A DNA stretch of 35,576 bases from an uncultured Bacilli bacterium (lineage in GTDB: Bacteria; Bacillota_I; Bacilli_A; RF39; UBA660): NCBI GenBank assembly GCA_934130545.1, contig CAKOYD010000010.1, positions 1-35,576 on the forward strand, written 5' to 3'. Positions 1 to 7,634 of this stretch are shown here, in pieces. Made by a program: the position numbers and the translations under genes. Within the stretch, counting starts at the first letter, position 1. Each line of letters starts with the position of its first letter. The notes beneath the pieces are model-generated. The model did not search any database, had not been told where the DNA came from, and was given only the letters and a program-made list of their open reading frames with translations.

Positions 1-5
1 ATCCT

Positions 6-423
6 TTCAATTATAATATTCCGGAAGGTTCCTCGTATTTACTTCTTTTTTCTTAAAATTAAATTAATTATTTAAACGTTTTGCATAACGATTCGTAATC
101 GTCTTAAAATTATTTTTTCATTTAGTTTATTATATTATACAACATTTATCATTACTATTCTCAATTTCAATTGTCCGATTTTTTCGGACACTTCGTTTTA
201 ACGCCTTCCTCTATTTGAATATTATAAAATTATATCTCTTCAATTATAATATTCCGGAAGGTTCCTCGTATTTACTTCTTTTTTCTTAAAATTAAATTAA
301 TTATTTAAACATCTTATGTAACAATTCATAATCGTCTTTAGATTATTTTTTTATTTAGTTTATTATATTATACAACATTTATCATTACTATTCTCAATTC
401 CAGCTGTCCGATTTTTTCGGACA
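6..423. repeat. Two ~185-bp direct repeats, 233 bp apart
   Basis: The unit at 6-190 recurs at 239-423 with an exact 233-bp offset. The first ~70 bases are nearly identical, including the segment ATATTCCGGAAGGTTCCTCG, the middle has diverged, and the last ~60 bases are again nearly identical. Each copy ends in the same hairpin (172-190 and 405-423). No reading frame with a ribosome binding site was seen in bases 1-589, so this is a non-coding end. The copies lie downstream of the NlpC/P60 gene on the minus strand and may belong to the next transcription unit outside the window. Role unknown. Confidence 0.85.
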
Positions 424-539
424 ACTCATTTTTTCCTTTTAATTTACTTTTTAAGTCATTAAATAATTTCATTTCTAGTAATTTTCATGTGATATTTATC
501 ATTACTACTCTCAATTTCAACTGGTCACAATTTGTGACC
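144..539. repeat. Three box-plus-hairpin units with different stems
   Basis: A 27-base box (ATTTATCATTACTATTCTCA followed by ATTTCAA, with small changes) occurs at 144-170, 377-403 and 494-520. Each box is followed directly by a hairpin: TGTCCGA/TCGGACA at 172-190 and 405-423, and GGTCACA/TGTGACC at 523-539. The third unit has a different stem sequence but keeps a 7-bp pairing, so the structure seems conserved rather than the sequence. The hairpins have no U-run on either side, so they do not look like ordinary terminators. Confidence 0.75.
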
Positions 540-589
540 GTTTCATCTTTCATCTTTTAATAATTATTTTAGAAAAAAAGAATACTTAA

Positions 590-1150
590 TTATAGTACTC
601 TTCTTATACCTGTTATTGGCATATTATATAATCCTGTTATTACTATACCAACATTTTCATTTAGGGCATGGACTATTCGACCATCTCCCATATATATGGC
701 GACGTGATGAGTTTTACCGTTATATCCCGATAATACTAAGTCACCTGGTTTAATATTATTTACATCAACATCATAACCAACAAATAATTGTTCATAGGCA
801 CTTCTTGGTAAATATATTCCATATTGTTGATATATTAATTTAGTAAATCCTGAACAATCTGTTCCATTAGTTAGACTATTACCACCATATACATATGGAT
901 ATCCAACATATTGTAAGGCATTATTAACTATATCATACGCTAAATCATAATTAAAGGTATCAATTACCTCTTCTTCTTTAGGTATTTCTATTTTTTCTAC
1001 GCTAGTAGCCATTAATCTAACACTTTCATAGTTATAGACTATAGTCTCAATTTCTTCTTTTGCCCCAGTATTATTTAATCCAGTAAATAGAGAAACTAGT
1101 TCTATTAAAAAGATATTTAATATCCCTATTTCTTTACTTCTAATATTCAT
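590..1150 (-). CDS. NlpC/P60-family cell-wall peptidase
   Basis: This is a secreted or membrane-anchored cysteine peptidase of the NlpC/P60 family, which cleaves stem-peptide bonds in peptidoglycan. The catalytic Cys lies in the DCSGF motif and the His residues in HHVAIY and IVHA near the C terminus. A hydrophobic stretch (ILNIFLIELVSLF) close to the N terminus acts as signal or anchor, followed by a ~45-residue linker. I place the start at the ATG at 1150, preceded by AAGGAG about 11 bases upstream. An upstream in-frame TTG at 1225 would add 25 residues ahead of the signal sequence and has no convincing ribosome binding site. There is a single catalytic domain and no recognisable SH3 or LysM domain. 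The family call is firm; the exact bond cleaved is unknown. Confidence 0.88.
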   Translation of the reverse strand: MNIRSKEIGILNIFLIELVSLFTGLNNTGAKEEIETIVYNYESVRLMATSVEKIEIPKEEEVIDTFNYDLAYDIVNNALQYVGYPYVYGGNSLTNGTDCSGFTKLIYQQYGIYLPRSAYEQLFVGYDVDVNNIKPGDLVLSGYNGKTHHVAIYMGDGRIVHALNENVGIVITGLYNMPITGIRRVL

Positions 1151-1290
1151 TTGTAATACAACTCCTTGTTCCTTTTTATTTTTAGGCACATTATCTATTC
1201 TACTACAAATGACATTTTTTGGCAAATTATTTTTTCTTTAGTCCTCGTAAAGCCTTATAATATATAGAAATAAAGTTAGTTAAGTTATCA

Positions 1291-3147
1291 CTAATTTGTT
1301 AAATTATCCCACATTTCTTCTTTAATTTTAATTTGTTCTTTTACTTCATTTATTTCTTTTAATACTTCTTGATATTTATCTTTATCTAAGTAGATATCTT
1401 CTTCATATAATTTATTATTTAAAGTAGTTAATTTTTCTTCTAAATTAAGAATTTGTTTTTCTATTTTGCTTATTTCTTTAGATACGTTTACATATTCTTT
1501 CTTTTCTTTAGCTTTAGGGGTTTGAGGAGCATTTTCTACTTCTTTTTTGGTATGTTTTTCAAGATATTCTAGATAACCATAATTATATAAAATTGTTTTA
1601 TTGTCTTCAAATACTAGGAGTTTAGTACATACTTTACTTATTAAATAACGGTCATGACTAACAATCATTATTGTACCTTTATAGTTTAATAATAGTTTTT
1701 CAATAGTTGATTTAGAGATAATATCTAAGTGGTTAGTTGGTTCATCTAATATTAGAAGATTAGGTCTAGTTTTTAGGAGAATGCATAGACTTAGTTTAAC
1801 TTTTTCTCCTCCGGATAAATCAGATATTTTCTTGAAGACATCATCTTGATAGAACTCAAACATGGCTAATAAACTTCTTATTTCATTTGGGCTCATCTCT
1901 TTAAAATTATTATCTACTTCTTCATAGACAGTATTATCCATATGGAGATTATTAAATTCTTGATCAAAATAGCCGATTGTGACGTCTTTACCATAAGAAT
2001 ATTTACCTTTTAAGGGATTGATTTCTCCAAGAATAGTTTTTATAAATGTTGATTTACCACAGCCATTTTTACCTATAATACCTACTTTATCAAAAGATTC
2101 CAAATTAAGATTAACTTCACTTAATACTTTATCATAACCTATTTCTAAGTTTTTAACTTTTAACACTTCTCTACTACTATTAATTAGTGGATCAAAGTTA
2201 TAGTGAAATGTTTTAGTATCAGCACTTTGTGGTTTATCAATGATAGTCATGTGTTCAATTTGTTTTAATTTACTTAGTGCCATTTTAGCTTTAGTAGGTT
2301 TATATCTAAATCTATTAGCAATATCCGTTAGTCTTTTTATTTCTTTTTGTTGATATATATAGTCTTTTAGATTCTTTTGGTATTCTTCTTCTTTTCTTTT
2401 TAAATAAGCACTATAATTACCAGGATATCTTTTTAAAGTACCATATTCTATTTCATATATAACATTACATATATTATCTAAAAACATTCGGTCATGGCTA
2501 ACAATAATCATACTTTTAGGATAACTTTTTAGATATTCTTCTAACCATTCAACTGTTTCAATATCTAAGTGATTTGTTGGTTCATCTAATATTAAAATAT
2601 CAGGTTTACTTAATAATAATTTAATAAAAGATAATTTAGTTCGTTGACCACCAGAGAATTCACTTATTAGTTTATCTTGATCTTCTTTAGTAAAGCCAAA
2701 CTTAGTTAAGGCTACTTCATATTCTTTTTTATAACCATAACCATTAATTAATTTATATTTATCTAATAATTCATTATATAATATTAAGTCTTTTTCATCA
2801 TATTTAGTACTAATTCTATGTTCTAGTTCTTTTATTTTGTTTTCAATATCAATAATATCTTTATAAGATAATAATATATAGTCTAACATTTTAATATTAT
2901 CATTATATTGTTTTTGTTTAAGATATCCTATTTTAGGGTTTCCTACTACTTGGACAGATAATCTTTCACTACCAATACCTTCTTCTAAGGAAATTTCTTT
3001 AGTTATTGCTTTTAGTAATGATGTTTTTCCGGTACCATTTCTGCCAACAATACCAATCTTTTCTTTATCTTTAATAATAAAGTTTATTTCTTCAATAATA
3101 GTATTTTCATCATAAGATATACTTCCATTTGTTATTTTATAATACAT
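1291..3147 (-). CDS. ABC-F family ATPase (ribosome-associated)
   Basis: This is a soluble ATPase with two fused ABC domains and no membrane segments. ABC-F proteins act on the ribosome as translation factors or antibiotic protection factors. Domain 1 has Walker A GRNGTGKT (35-42), signature SGGQR (165-169) and Walker B ILILDEPTNHLD (184-195). Domain 2 has Walker A GKNGCGKS (359-366), signature LSGGEKVKL (444-452) and LLILDEPTNHLD (464-475). The Lys-rich linker between them (~245-315) is the part that reaches toward the tRNA in this family. A C-terminal helical coiled coil (~545-618) resembles the YdiF/Uup type of tail. The start ATG has GTGGTGAT upstream. It could be housekeeping or a resistance factor; the linker alone does not let me decide. 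Confidence 0.9.
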   Translation of the reverse strand: MYYKITNGSISYDENTIIEEINFIIKDKEKIGIVGRNGTGKTSLLKAITKEISLEEGIGSERLSVQVVGNPKIGYLKQKQYNDNIKMLDYILLSYKDIIDIENKIKELEHRISTKYDEKDLILYNELLDKYKLINGYGYKKEYEVALTKFGFTKEDQDKLISEFSGGQRTKLSFIKLLLSKPDILILDEPTNHLDIETVEWLEEYLKSYPKSMIIVSHDRMFLDNICNVIYEIEYGTLKRYPGNYSAYLKRKEEEYQKNLKDYIYQQKEIKRLTDIANRFRYKPTKAKMALSKLKQIEHMTIIDKPQSADTKTFHYNFDPLINSSREVLKVKNLEIGYDKVLSEVNLNLESFDKVGIIGKNGCGKSTFIKTILGEINPLKGKYSYGKDVTIGYFDQEFNNLHMDNTVYEEVDNNFKEMSPNEIRSLLAMFEFYQDDVFKKISDLSGGEKVKLSLCILLKTRPNLLILDEPTNHLDIISKSTIEKLLLNYKGTIMIVSHDRYLISKVCTKLLVFEDNKTILYNYGYLEYLEKHTKKEVENAPQTPKAKEKKEYVNVSKEISKIEKQILNLEEKLTTLNNKLYEEDIYLDKDKYQEVLKEINEVKEQIKIKEEMWDNLTN

Positions 3148-3185
3148 TTATATCACCACTTAATATTATTTTATCATATATATAG

Positions 3186-3209
3186 AAAAAAAGAGAGAAT
3201 TTATCTCTC
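3186..3209 (-). terminator. Terminator of the surface-protein cassette
   Basis: On the minus strand the stem GAGAGA/TCTCTC with a 5-base loop is followed by seven T. It sits 15 bases after the stop of the surface-protein gene and separates it from the ABC-F gene. It is a near copy of the terminator at 4992-5014. Confidence 0.85.
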
Positions 3210-3222
3210 GAATAAGTTATTA
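3188..3222 (-). repeat. Cassette flanking repeat, downstream copy
   Basis: These 35 bases match 4992-5027 with two substitutions and one single-base gap. In the upstream copy the bases encode the last six residues (NNLFER) and the stop codon of the pseudouridine synthase. This copy still reads NNLFER-stop with one silent change (TTT to TTC). It is therefore a duplicated 3' gene end plus terminator, now placed behind the surface-protein gene. Confidence 0.88.
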
Positions 3223-3224
3223 GT

Positions 3225-4694
3225 TTATCCCACTATATAAGGTGATGTGGCAGTACCATTACCACTAGATAATATAGTTCCTGGTTTAAGTGAAATTGAT
3301 GGCCTAATTCCATGAGAAATATTAATATAGTCAGTACTCAAGTTTGCCGCAGTAGCCATGAGAAATGCACGGGCACCGGCGCTATTTAAATAAGATGGTG
3401 ATAAAGCCCACACATTAATACCATTGTATAAGTAAAATGAACTATTTGATGCATTAAATACTCCTCCAGCATATGCTATTTCATCAGCCGTTATTAAACC
3501 AATTGGATATGTCAAAGATCCATTACCATTACTTGCATTTACTGTAAACTTATCATTATCTTGAGCACATTTTAATGATGGTTGTTTATTTGCATATAAC
3601 CTTGTACGAGCTTCAAAATACAAATCAGAGCCATTAGTACCACCGCTTCGGTCATTGCAAAATACGGTGTCTTCTAATTGTGATGTATAATCAGTCATAT
3701 TGTTTTTATACCAAGTGTCTATTGCTGTTTTTATTGTTGAATCTGTTGTATTTGCTGAATCATTAATACTACTTCCATACATATATCCAACATACTTGGC
3801 ATCATCATAACTTTCATTAAATGCCGAACTGCCTATTGTAGTATCATTTTCTGTATTATTACATTGTCCATTAGAAGGTACTCCGTTATATATTAATTTA
3901 ACTCCACCAGTTTCTGTTGTTCTAATTATTTTCCAACAAAAGTTAGCAAATATTAAATGATTATCAACGTTTCCTCGATAATAATATACAAGGTTACCAC
4001 TATCAGTATCTGTTGTCATATATATACCATTAGTATTTGACTGCGCTGATGTTTGGCTAAAATCAATAGTAGTTGTTGTATTGACATTACCCTTAACTAC
4101 ATCATATAAATCAACTGCTGCTTCTGTTGTTAAATTAGGGTTATTACTAGATGTTCCTTTCATATTAATTGAAATACTACCTGATAAGTTTTGCGTTTCT
4201 AATTGGTCTAACCAGATATATAAATAGTATGTTTTGCTATAAATGTTACTTGTATTAGTTATATTATCATAATCATTCTTTATTAACCATATATCTCCAC
4301 CTACTGTAGCCTCACTAAAGTTTCCACTAGCAACTAAACCATCAGTACAACTTGTAGCACTCGTTGATAAAGCATATTTCATCGTAGTTCTTTTTAAACT
4401 ATCCGATAAAGCAGCGACATTCATACCAATACTAAATGATACTTTACCACCTGAAGTATTCTTAGCACTTGCTTTAATAGTTTTCTTTATTGCATAATCA
4501 CTAGTACATTTAGCTGGAAATAACGTTACATTATCATTTCCTCCACCATCAATAGTCATTGTTAAATTACCTGACTTTATCTGAGTAATATTCGTAGCAT
4601 TCACATTAACTGTTAAATAAGCAAAAGTCCCACCTATTCCTAAAAATATTATTGATAAAGCAAATAATGTTATATATAATTTTTTATTTTTCAT
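3225..4694 (-). CDS. Secreted surface protein, TasA-like plus WKIIR domain
   Basis: The N terminus (MKNKKLYITLFALS...GGTFAYLT) is a signal peptide of the SipW-dependent type used by TasA/camelysin-like proteins. The next ~160 residues are clearly homologous to the protein encoded at 27095-27691 (shared NITQ-K-GNLTMTI-GGGN, NTSGG-VSF and TYYLYIWLD). The C-terminal ~290 residues form a second domain with YYYRGNVDNHLIFANFCWKI, several Cys (FCW, QCN, FCND, KCAQ) and a closing GIRPSISLKPG. It resembles the DUF6273-like surface domains of Firmicutes, so this is probably an adhesin or displayed matrix protein. The start chosen is the ATG at 4694 with AAAGAAAGGG upstream; a TTG at 4721 lies too close to the hairpin. 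Expression is likely governed by the upstream leader ORF and hairpin. Confidence 0.75.
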   Translation of the reverse strand: MKNKKLYITLFALSIIFLGIGGTFAYLTVNVNATNITQIKSGNLTMTIDGGGNDNVTLFPAKCTSDYAIKKTIKASAKNTSGGKVSFSIGMNVAALSDSLKRTTMKYALSTSATSCTDGLVASGNFSEATVGGDIWLIKNDYDNITNTSNIYSKTYYLYIWLDQLETQNLSGSISINMKGTSSNNPNLTTEAAVDLYDVVKGNVNTTTTIDFSQTSAQSNTNGIYMTTDTDSGNLVYYYRGNVDNHLIFANFCWKIIRTTETGGVKLIYNGVPSNGQCNNTENDTTIGSSAFNESYDDAKYVGYMYGSSINDSANTTDSTIKTAIDTWYKNNMTDYTSQLEDTVFCNDRSGGTNGSDLYFEARTRLYANKQPSLKCAQDNDKFTVNASNGNGSLTYPIGLITADEIAYAGGVFNASNSSFYLYNGINVWALSPSYLNSAGARAFLMATAANLSTDYINISHGIRPSISLKPGTILSSGNGTATSPYIVG

Positions 4695-4719
4695 AAACGT
4701 ACAAACCCTTTCTTTCAAC

Positions 4720-4771
4720 AAAAAACTACGATAAAAAGAGTCTAATCTCTTAAACTCTCTGTATCGTAGTT
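4720..4771 (-). terminator. Attenuator-like hairpin before surface gene
   Basis: On the minus strand AACTACGATA (4771-4762) pairs with TATCGTAGTT (4733-4724). An inner 7-bp stem (4754-4760 with 4735-4741, one G-U) surrounds a 12-base loop, and the hairpin is followed by six T. It lies between the leader ORF and the ribosome binding site of the surface-protein gene, so it would stop transcription before that gene unless opened. The alternative-frame TAG stop of the leader ORF falls in its loop (4742-4744). Confidence 0.8.
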
Positions 4772-4796
4772 ATTATATTTTAAACAAACAAGTGTA

Positions 4797-4856
4797 TTAT
4801 TTAGCCCCCCCCCCAAGTAAACTTAGAGTTAACATATCATTATAACTTTTTTTCAT
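4797..4856 (-). CDS. 19-aa leader ORF with a G10 run
   Basis: A short reading frame encodes MKKSYNDMLTLSLLGGGAK and then stops at TAA. It starts at an ATG preceded by AGAAAGGA about 10 bases upstream, and a good promoter lies ~95 bases further up. Ten consecutive G (4805-4814 on the plus strand as C) encode the three Gly and the first base of the Ala codon. Such a run is conspicuous in this AT-rich sequence. The ORF ends 25 bases before the terminator-like hairpin. With 9 or 12 G the frame would instead stay open for 20 more codons to a TAG inside the hairpin loop; with 11 G it would stop at once. I infer a regulatory leader peptide rather than a functional protein. The run length may be uncertain because of sequencing error. 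Confidence 0.6.
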   Translation of the reverse strand: MKKSYNDMLTLSLLGGGAK

Positions 4857-4949
4857 AATTATTAATTCCTTTCTCACAAACATTTGTTCTATATTTGCTA
4901 TTTACTTAGGAAGAAATATCTTGCTTGTTTATTTTCTTACCTTAAATTA

Positions 4950-4978
4950 ATTATATAACAGTTTATGAATATGTGCAA
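4950..4978 (-). promoter_or_regulatory. Sigma-A-type promoter of the cassette
   Basis: Minus-strand TTGCAC (4978-4973), a 17-base spacer and TATAAT (4955-4950). It lies just after the pseudouridine synthase terminator and upstream of the G-run leader ORF, so the cassette is its own transcription unit. Confidence 0.75.
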
Positions 4979-4991
4979 GTACCATTATAAG

Positions 4992-5014
4992 AAAAAGAGA
5001 TAATTTTATCTCTC
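4992..5014 (-). terminator. Terminator of the truA / RluA-family operon
   Basis: Minus-strand stem AGAGATA/TATCTCT (5013-5007 with 5002-4996), a 4-base loop and a run of five T. The stem includes the last codons and the TAA stop of the pseudouridine synthase. Confidence 0.85.
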
Positions 5015-5027
5015 AAATAAGTTATTA
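4992..5027 (-). repeat. Cassette flanking repeat, upstream copy
   Basis: These 36 bases are the original copy of the repeat found at 3188-3222. They contain the final six codons, the stop codon and the terminator of the RluA-family gene. Together with the other copy they frame the 1.8-kb unit of promoter, leader ORF, hairpin and surface-protein gene. Confidence 0.88.
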
Positions 5028-5845
5028 AATATACTAGGTATATTACTTTTAAATGTTAATAATTTGTTAGCTATAGGGTCTATTAAAGATATTTCATAGT
5101 GATGTAAACATAGTCTTTTTAAGCTATTATCTTTACTATAATACTTTTTATCGCCAACGATAGGATGATTCATTTCACTCATGTGAACTCTTATTTGGTT
5201 TTTTCTACCAGTTTCAATATTAATATCTAACATAGTATATTTTTTATTAGTTTTTATTACTTTATAATTAGTTATAGCTCTTTTACCACCTATTTTAGTA
5301 CTATGAACGAATGTTAATTTATCTTCATATAAGTAATTATCGATTTGGCCATCTTTTGATATATAGCCGGATACTACAGCAATATATTTTCTTGATTTAA
5401 CGATATTATTCCAATCTTCTTGGAGAGCATTTTTTAGTTTTTCATTTTTAGCAAATATTACTAAGCCAGAGGTTTCTTTATCTATTCTATTAACAATAAA
5501 GGCATATTCTTTTTTATCGTTTAAATATTTTCTTACTATTTTATATAGTGTTTCTTCGTTATTTTTATTTTCATTACTAGTACTTATAGTTAATAAGCCT
5601 TCTTTTTTATCTACTACTAGATAGTTTTTATCTTCATAAACAATATTTAAGTCATAAGTATTTATTTTGTTACCAATAGTTATTATATCGTTAGGATATA
5701 CAGTATATGGTAATTTATTAATTACTTTATTATTTACTGAGATACTACCTAGTTTAGCTAGTGTTTTTATTTTATTTTTAGCGATATTTTGTTTAGTTAG
5801 GTATTCTATAATATTTTCTTCTTTTAATACTTTATATTTTTGCAT
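5006..5845 (-). CDS. RluA-family rRNA/tRNA pseudouridine synthase
   Basis: This enzyme converts specific uridines to pseudouridine in structured RNA. An N-terminal S4-like RNA-binding domain (~1-60, with GSISVNNK) is followed by the catalytic domain. The catalytic Asp is D122 in NRIDKETSGL; the usual His before the Arg (HRLD) is Asn here. The family's C-terminal signatures GRKNQIRVHM and HPIVGDKKYY are present. At 279 residues it is somewhat short but complete. The gene starts 9 bases after truA with no obvious Shine-Dalgarno, so it is probably translated by coupling. It could be a YjbO- or RluD-like enzyme; the target nucleotide cannot be read from the sequence. Confidence 0.88.
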   Translation of the reverse strand: MQKYKVLKEENIIEYLTKQNIAKNKIKTLAKLGSISVNNKVINKLPYTVYPNDIITIGNKINTYDLNIVYEDKNYLVVDKKEGLLTISTSNENKNNEETLYKIVRKYLNDKKEYAFIVNRIDKETSGLVIFAKNEKLKNALQEDWNNIVKSRKYIAVVSGYISKDGQIDNYLYEDKLTFVHSTKIGGKRAITNYKVIKTNKKYTMLDINIETGRKNQIRVHMSEMNHPIVGDKKYYSKDNSLKRLCLHHYEISLIDPIANKLLTFKSNIPSIFNNLFER

Positions 5846-5854
5846 ATGTTATTT

Positions 5855-6595
5855 TTAGTAAAAGACATTTTTTAAGTATAAGCCTTCAGGATTAGCAGTT
5901 TTACCGGCTTTAGTGCGATCTTCGGCTTTTAAAATACTAATTACTTCTTCGCTTCGTCTTTTACCTTCTCCTACTTCGATTAATAATCCAACAATATTTC
6001 TTACCATATAACGAAGAAATCCTGTACCAACAAAGGTTAGATATATTTTATTAATATCTTTACTATCTCTTACTAAACTAGTCTGAGAAATAGTTCTGAC
6101 ATAGTCATCTTTTTCTTCATCAGTTTTAGTAAATGATTTATAGTTATGAGTACCTTCAAAATATTTTAGAGCTCTTTCCATTTCTATAACATCTAGTTTT
6201 TTACAGTGTTGATATACATAGTGTCTTTCTAAGGGATTATATTCTCCCATATTAATTATATAAACATATTCTTTCCCAATAGCATCAAATCTAGCATGAA
6301 AATTATCAGGTACTTTTTCGACTTTTTTAACATAAATATCTTCTGGTAATAGAGAATTTAGTCCTTGTTTTAATTTATCTATATCAAATTCTTTTTCTAA
6401 ATCAAAGTGAGCTTTTTGGTTTAGAGCATGGACACCAGCATCTGTTCTTCCGGTTGCACTTACTGATACTTCTTTATTATCATTTATTTGTTTTAAGGCT
6501 TTTTCTAATTCACCTTGAACAGTTCTTACACGAGGTTGCTTTTGATAACCATTAAATGCTGTACCATCATATGAAAATGTTATAAAATATCGCAT
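5855..6595 (-). CDS. truA: tRNA pseudouridine(38-40) synthase TruA
   Basis: TruA modifies uridines 38-40 in the anticodon stem-loop of many tRNAs. The catalytic Asp is D52 in the diagnostic motif ATGRTDAGVHALNQ. Other family signatures are the N-terminal FSYDGTAFNGYQKQ and the late FLRYMVRNIVG. The length of 246 residues is normal. AGGAGGT lies upstream of the ATG, 10 bases after the preceding membrane-protein gene. It is the middle gene of a three-gene unit that ends with the RluA-family synthase. Confidence 0.95.
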   Translation of the reverse strand: MRYFITFSYDGTAFNGYQKQPRVRTVQGELEKALKQINDNKEVSVSATGRTDAGVHALNQKAHFDLEKEFDIDKLKQGLNSLLPEDIYVKKVEKVPDNFHARFDAIGKEYVYIINMGEYNPLERHYVYQHCKKLDVIEMERALKYFEGTHNYKSFTKTDEEKDDYVRTISQTSLVRDSKDINKIYLTFVGTGFLRYMVRNIVGLLIEVGEGKRRSEEVISILKAEDRTKAGKTANPEGLYLKNVFY

Positions 6596-6605
6596 ATTTT
6601 ACCTC

Positions 6606-7526
6606 CTAACTAATTTTCTCTATTTTACTAAAGTAATATTTATCATTGTTATTAGTAAATGTAATACTATATTTAGTTAATAATCCTTGATAATCATTAA
6701 TATTACCATTATATTCCATTATTCTATCATCATATATATTAATAATATTATTATCTACTACTCTACCTACTACTAATTCAAATACTAAGTCTTTATCTTT
6801 AAGATAACTATTATAGATATTATATTTAATATTTAATTCTTCATTTGGTAATTCATAACCTATATACATATTATTATAATAAATAAATCTAGTATTATTA
6901 TAGGTAAAAGTCTCATTATTTATAACTGTATCATTAAATATTGTCTGATAACTAGATAAAATATCTTCTTTACTAAATACAATATTACCATCATCATTTT
7001 GTTTATTTTTAATATTATAATAACTTATTTTTAATTTTAAACTATTACTTATGTTATTAGTAGTTATAAGTTCTTTTTTAAAGATATCTAATAATTCATT
7101 ATCATTTATAAAGATATTGTTTATTAAATAACCATAGTTTTTTATATAGTAGGCACTATCATATTTGGTTTCTTCTTGTGGATCATTTGGGGTTTTAATA
7201 ACATTATTTTTGTTAATAATTATATTAAAATAATCATTTTTATACATATAATATCCAGCATATATTATTAAACCTAATAAGATAATAATAACTATATCTC
7301 TTCTTAATATTTTATAGTTTTTAGTTTTTACTATTTTCTTTTCATAAGTCTTTATTTTTTCGTTAACTGCTACTTCTACTTTGGATTCTATTTTACTATC
7401 TAACTCTTTGATAACTTCTTCTTTCTTGTCTTCGACTTCTTTTAGAATATCTTCTTTTTTACTATCTAATTCTTTATTTATTTTAGATAAGTCAATATCG
7501 TTTTTTGCTTCTTTTTTATTAGCCAT
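6606..7526 (-). CDS. Single-pass membrane protein, unknown function
   Basis: I do not recognise this family. Residues 1-70 are a charged, Lys/Glu-rich, probably coiled-coil cytoplasmic segment (repeated KEDIL-KEV-DKKEEVI-like patterns). One membrane segment follows at about 78-95 (IVIIILLGLIIYAGYYM). The remaining ~200 residues are outside the cell, rich in Asn, Tyr and Ile and without Cys. AGGAGTGAT lies upstream of the ATG. The gene directly precedes truA and seems cotranscribed with it, but nothing links it to tRNA modification. Confidence 0.7.
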   Translation of the reverse strand: MANKKEAKNDIDLSKINKELDSKKEDILKEVEDKKEEVIKELDSKIESKVEVAVNEKIKTYEKKIVKTKNYKILRRDIVIIILLGLIIYAGYYMYKNDYFNIIINKNNVIKTPNDPQEETKYDSAYYIKNYGYLINNIFINDNELLDIFKKELITTNNISNSLKLKISYYNIKNKQNDDGNIVFSKEDILSSYQTIFNDTVINNETFTYNNTRFIYYNNMYIGYELPNEELNIKYNIYNSYLKDKDLVFELVVGRVVDNNIINIYDDRIMEYNGNINDYQGLLTKYSITFTNNNDKYYFSKIEKIS

Positions 7527-7611
7527 AATATCACTCCTAACTTCTAATATTAGTTTATCATTTACTTAGTTAAAGGTAAAGGTTTTTCTTAATATTTCTT
7601 TGTATTTAAAG

Positions 7612-7634
7612 AAAAAATTGGTACGAGACCAATT
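7612..7634 (-). terminator. Terminator of the sortase operon
   Basis: Minus-strand stem AATTGGT/ACCAATT with a 5-base loop (7616-7634), then a T-run. It abuts the stop codon of the 7635-8537 gene. Confidence 0.85.

Noticed and set aside
1..540. Repeats at the window start as a CRISPR array
   Set aside because: Units are long (185 bp), only two to three, and irregularly spaced (233 and 117 bases). There are no short equal repeats with unique spacers and no cas genes.
1229..1290. Terminator after the ABC-F gene
   Set aside because: The only pairing (CTTTA/TAAAG) is short and not followed by T on the minus strand.
4773..4778. TATAAT just upstream of the attenuator as a second promoter
   Set aside because: No acceptable -35 at 16-18 bases; the better promoter lies at 4950-4978. 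It remains possible as a weak internal start.
4805..4814. G-run as a promoter-spacer phase switch
   Set aside because: The nearest possible -35/-10 pair around it fits poorly (spacer 14), while the run fits a translated leader ORF with a proper ribosome binding site.
3225..5027. Cassette as a transposon or integron
   Set aside because: No transposase, integrase or inverted ends are present; only the direct repeat of a gene 3' end is seen.
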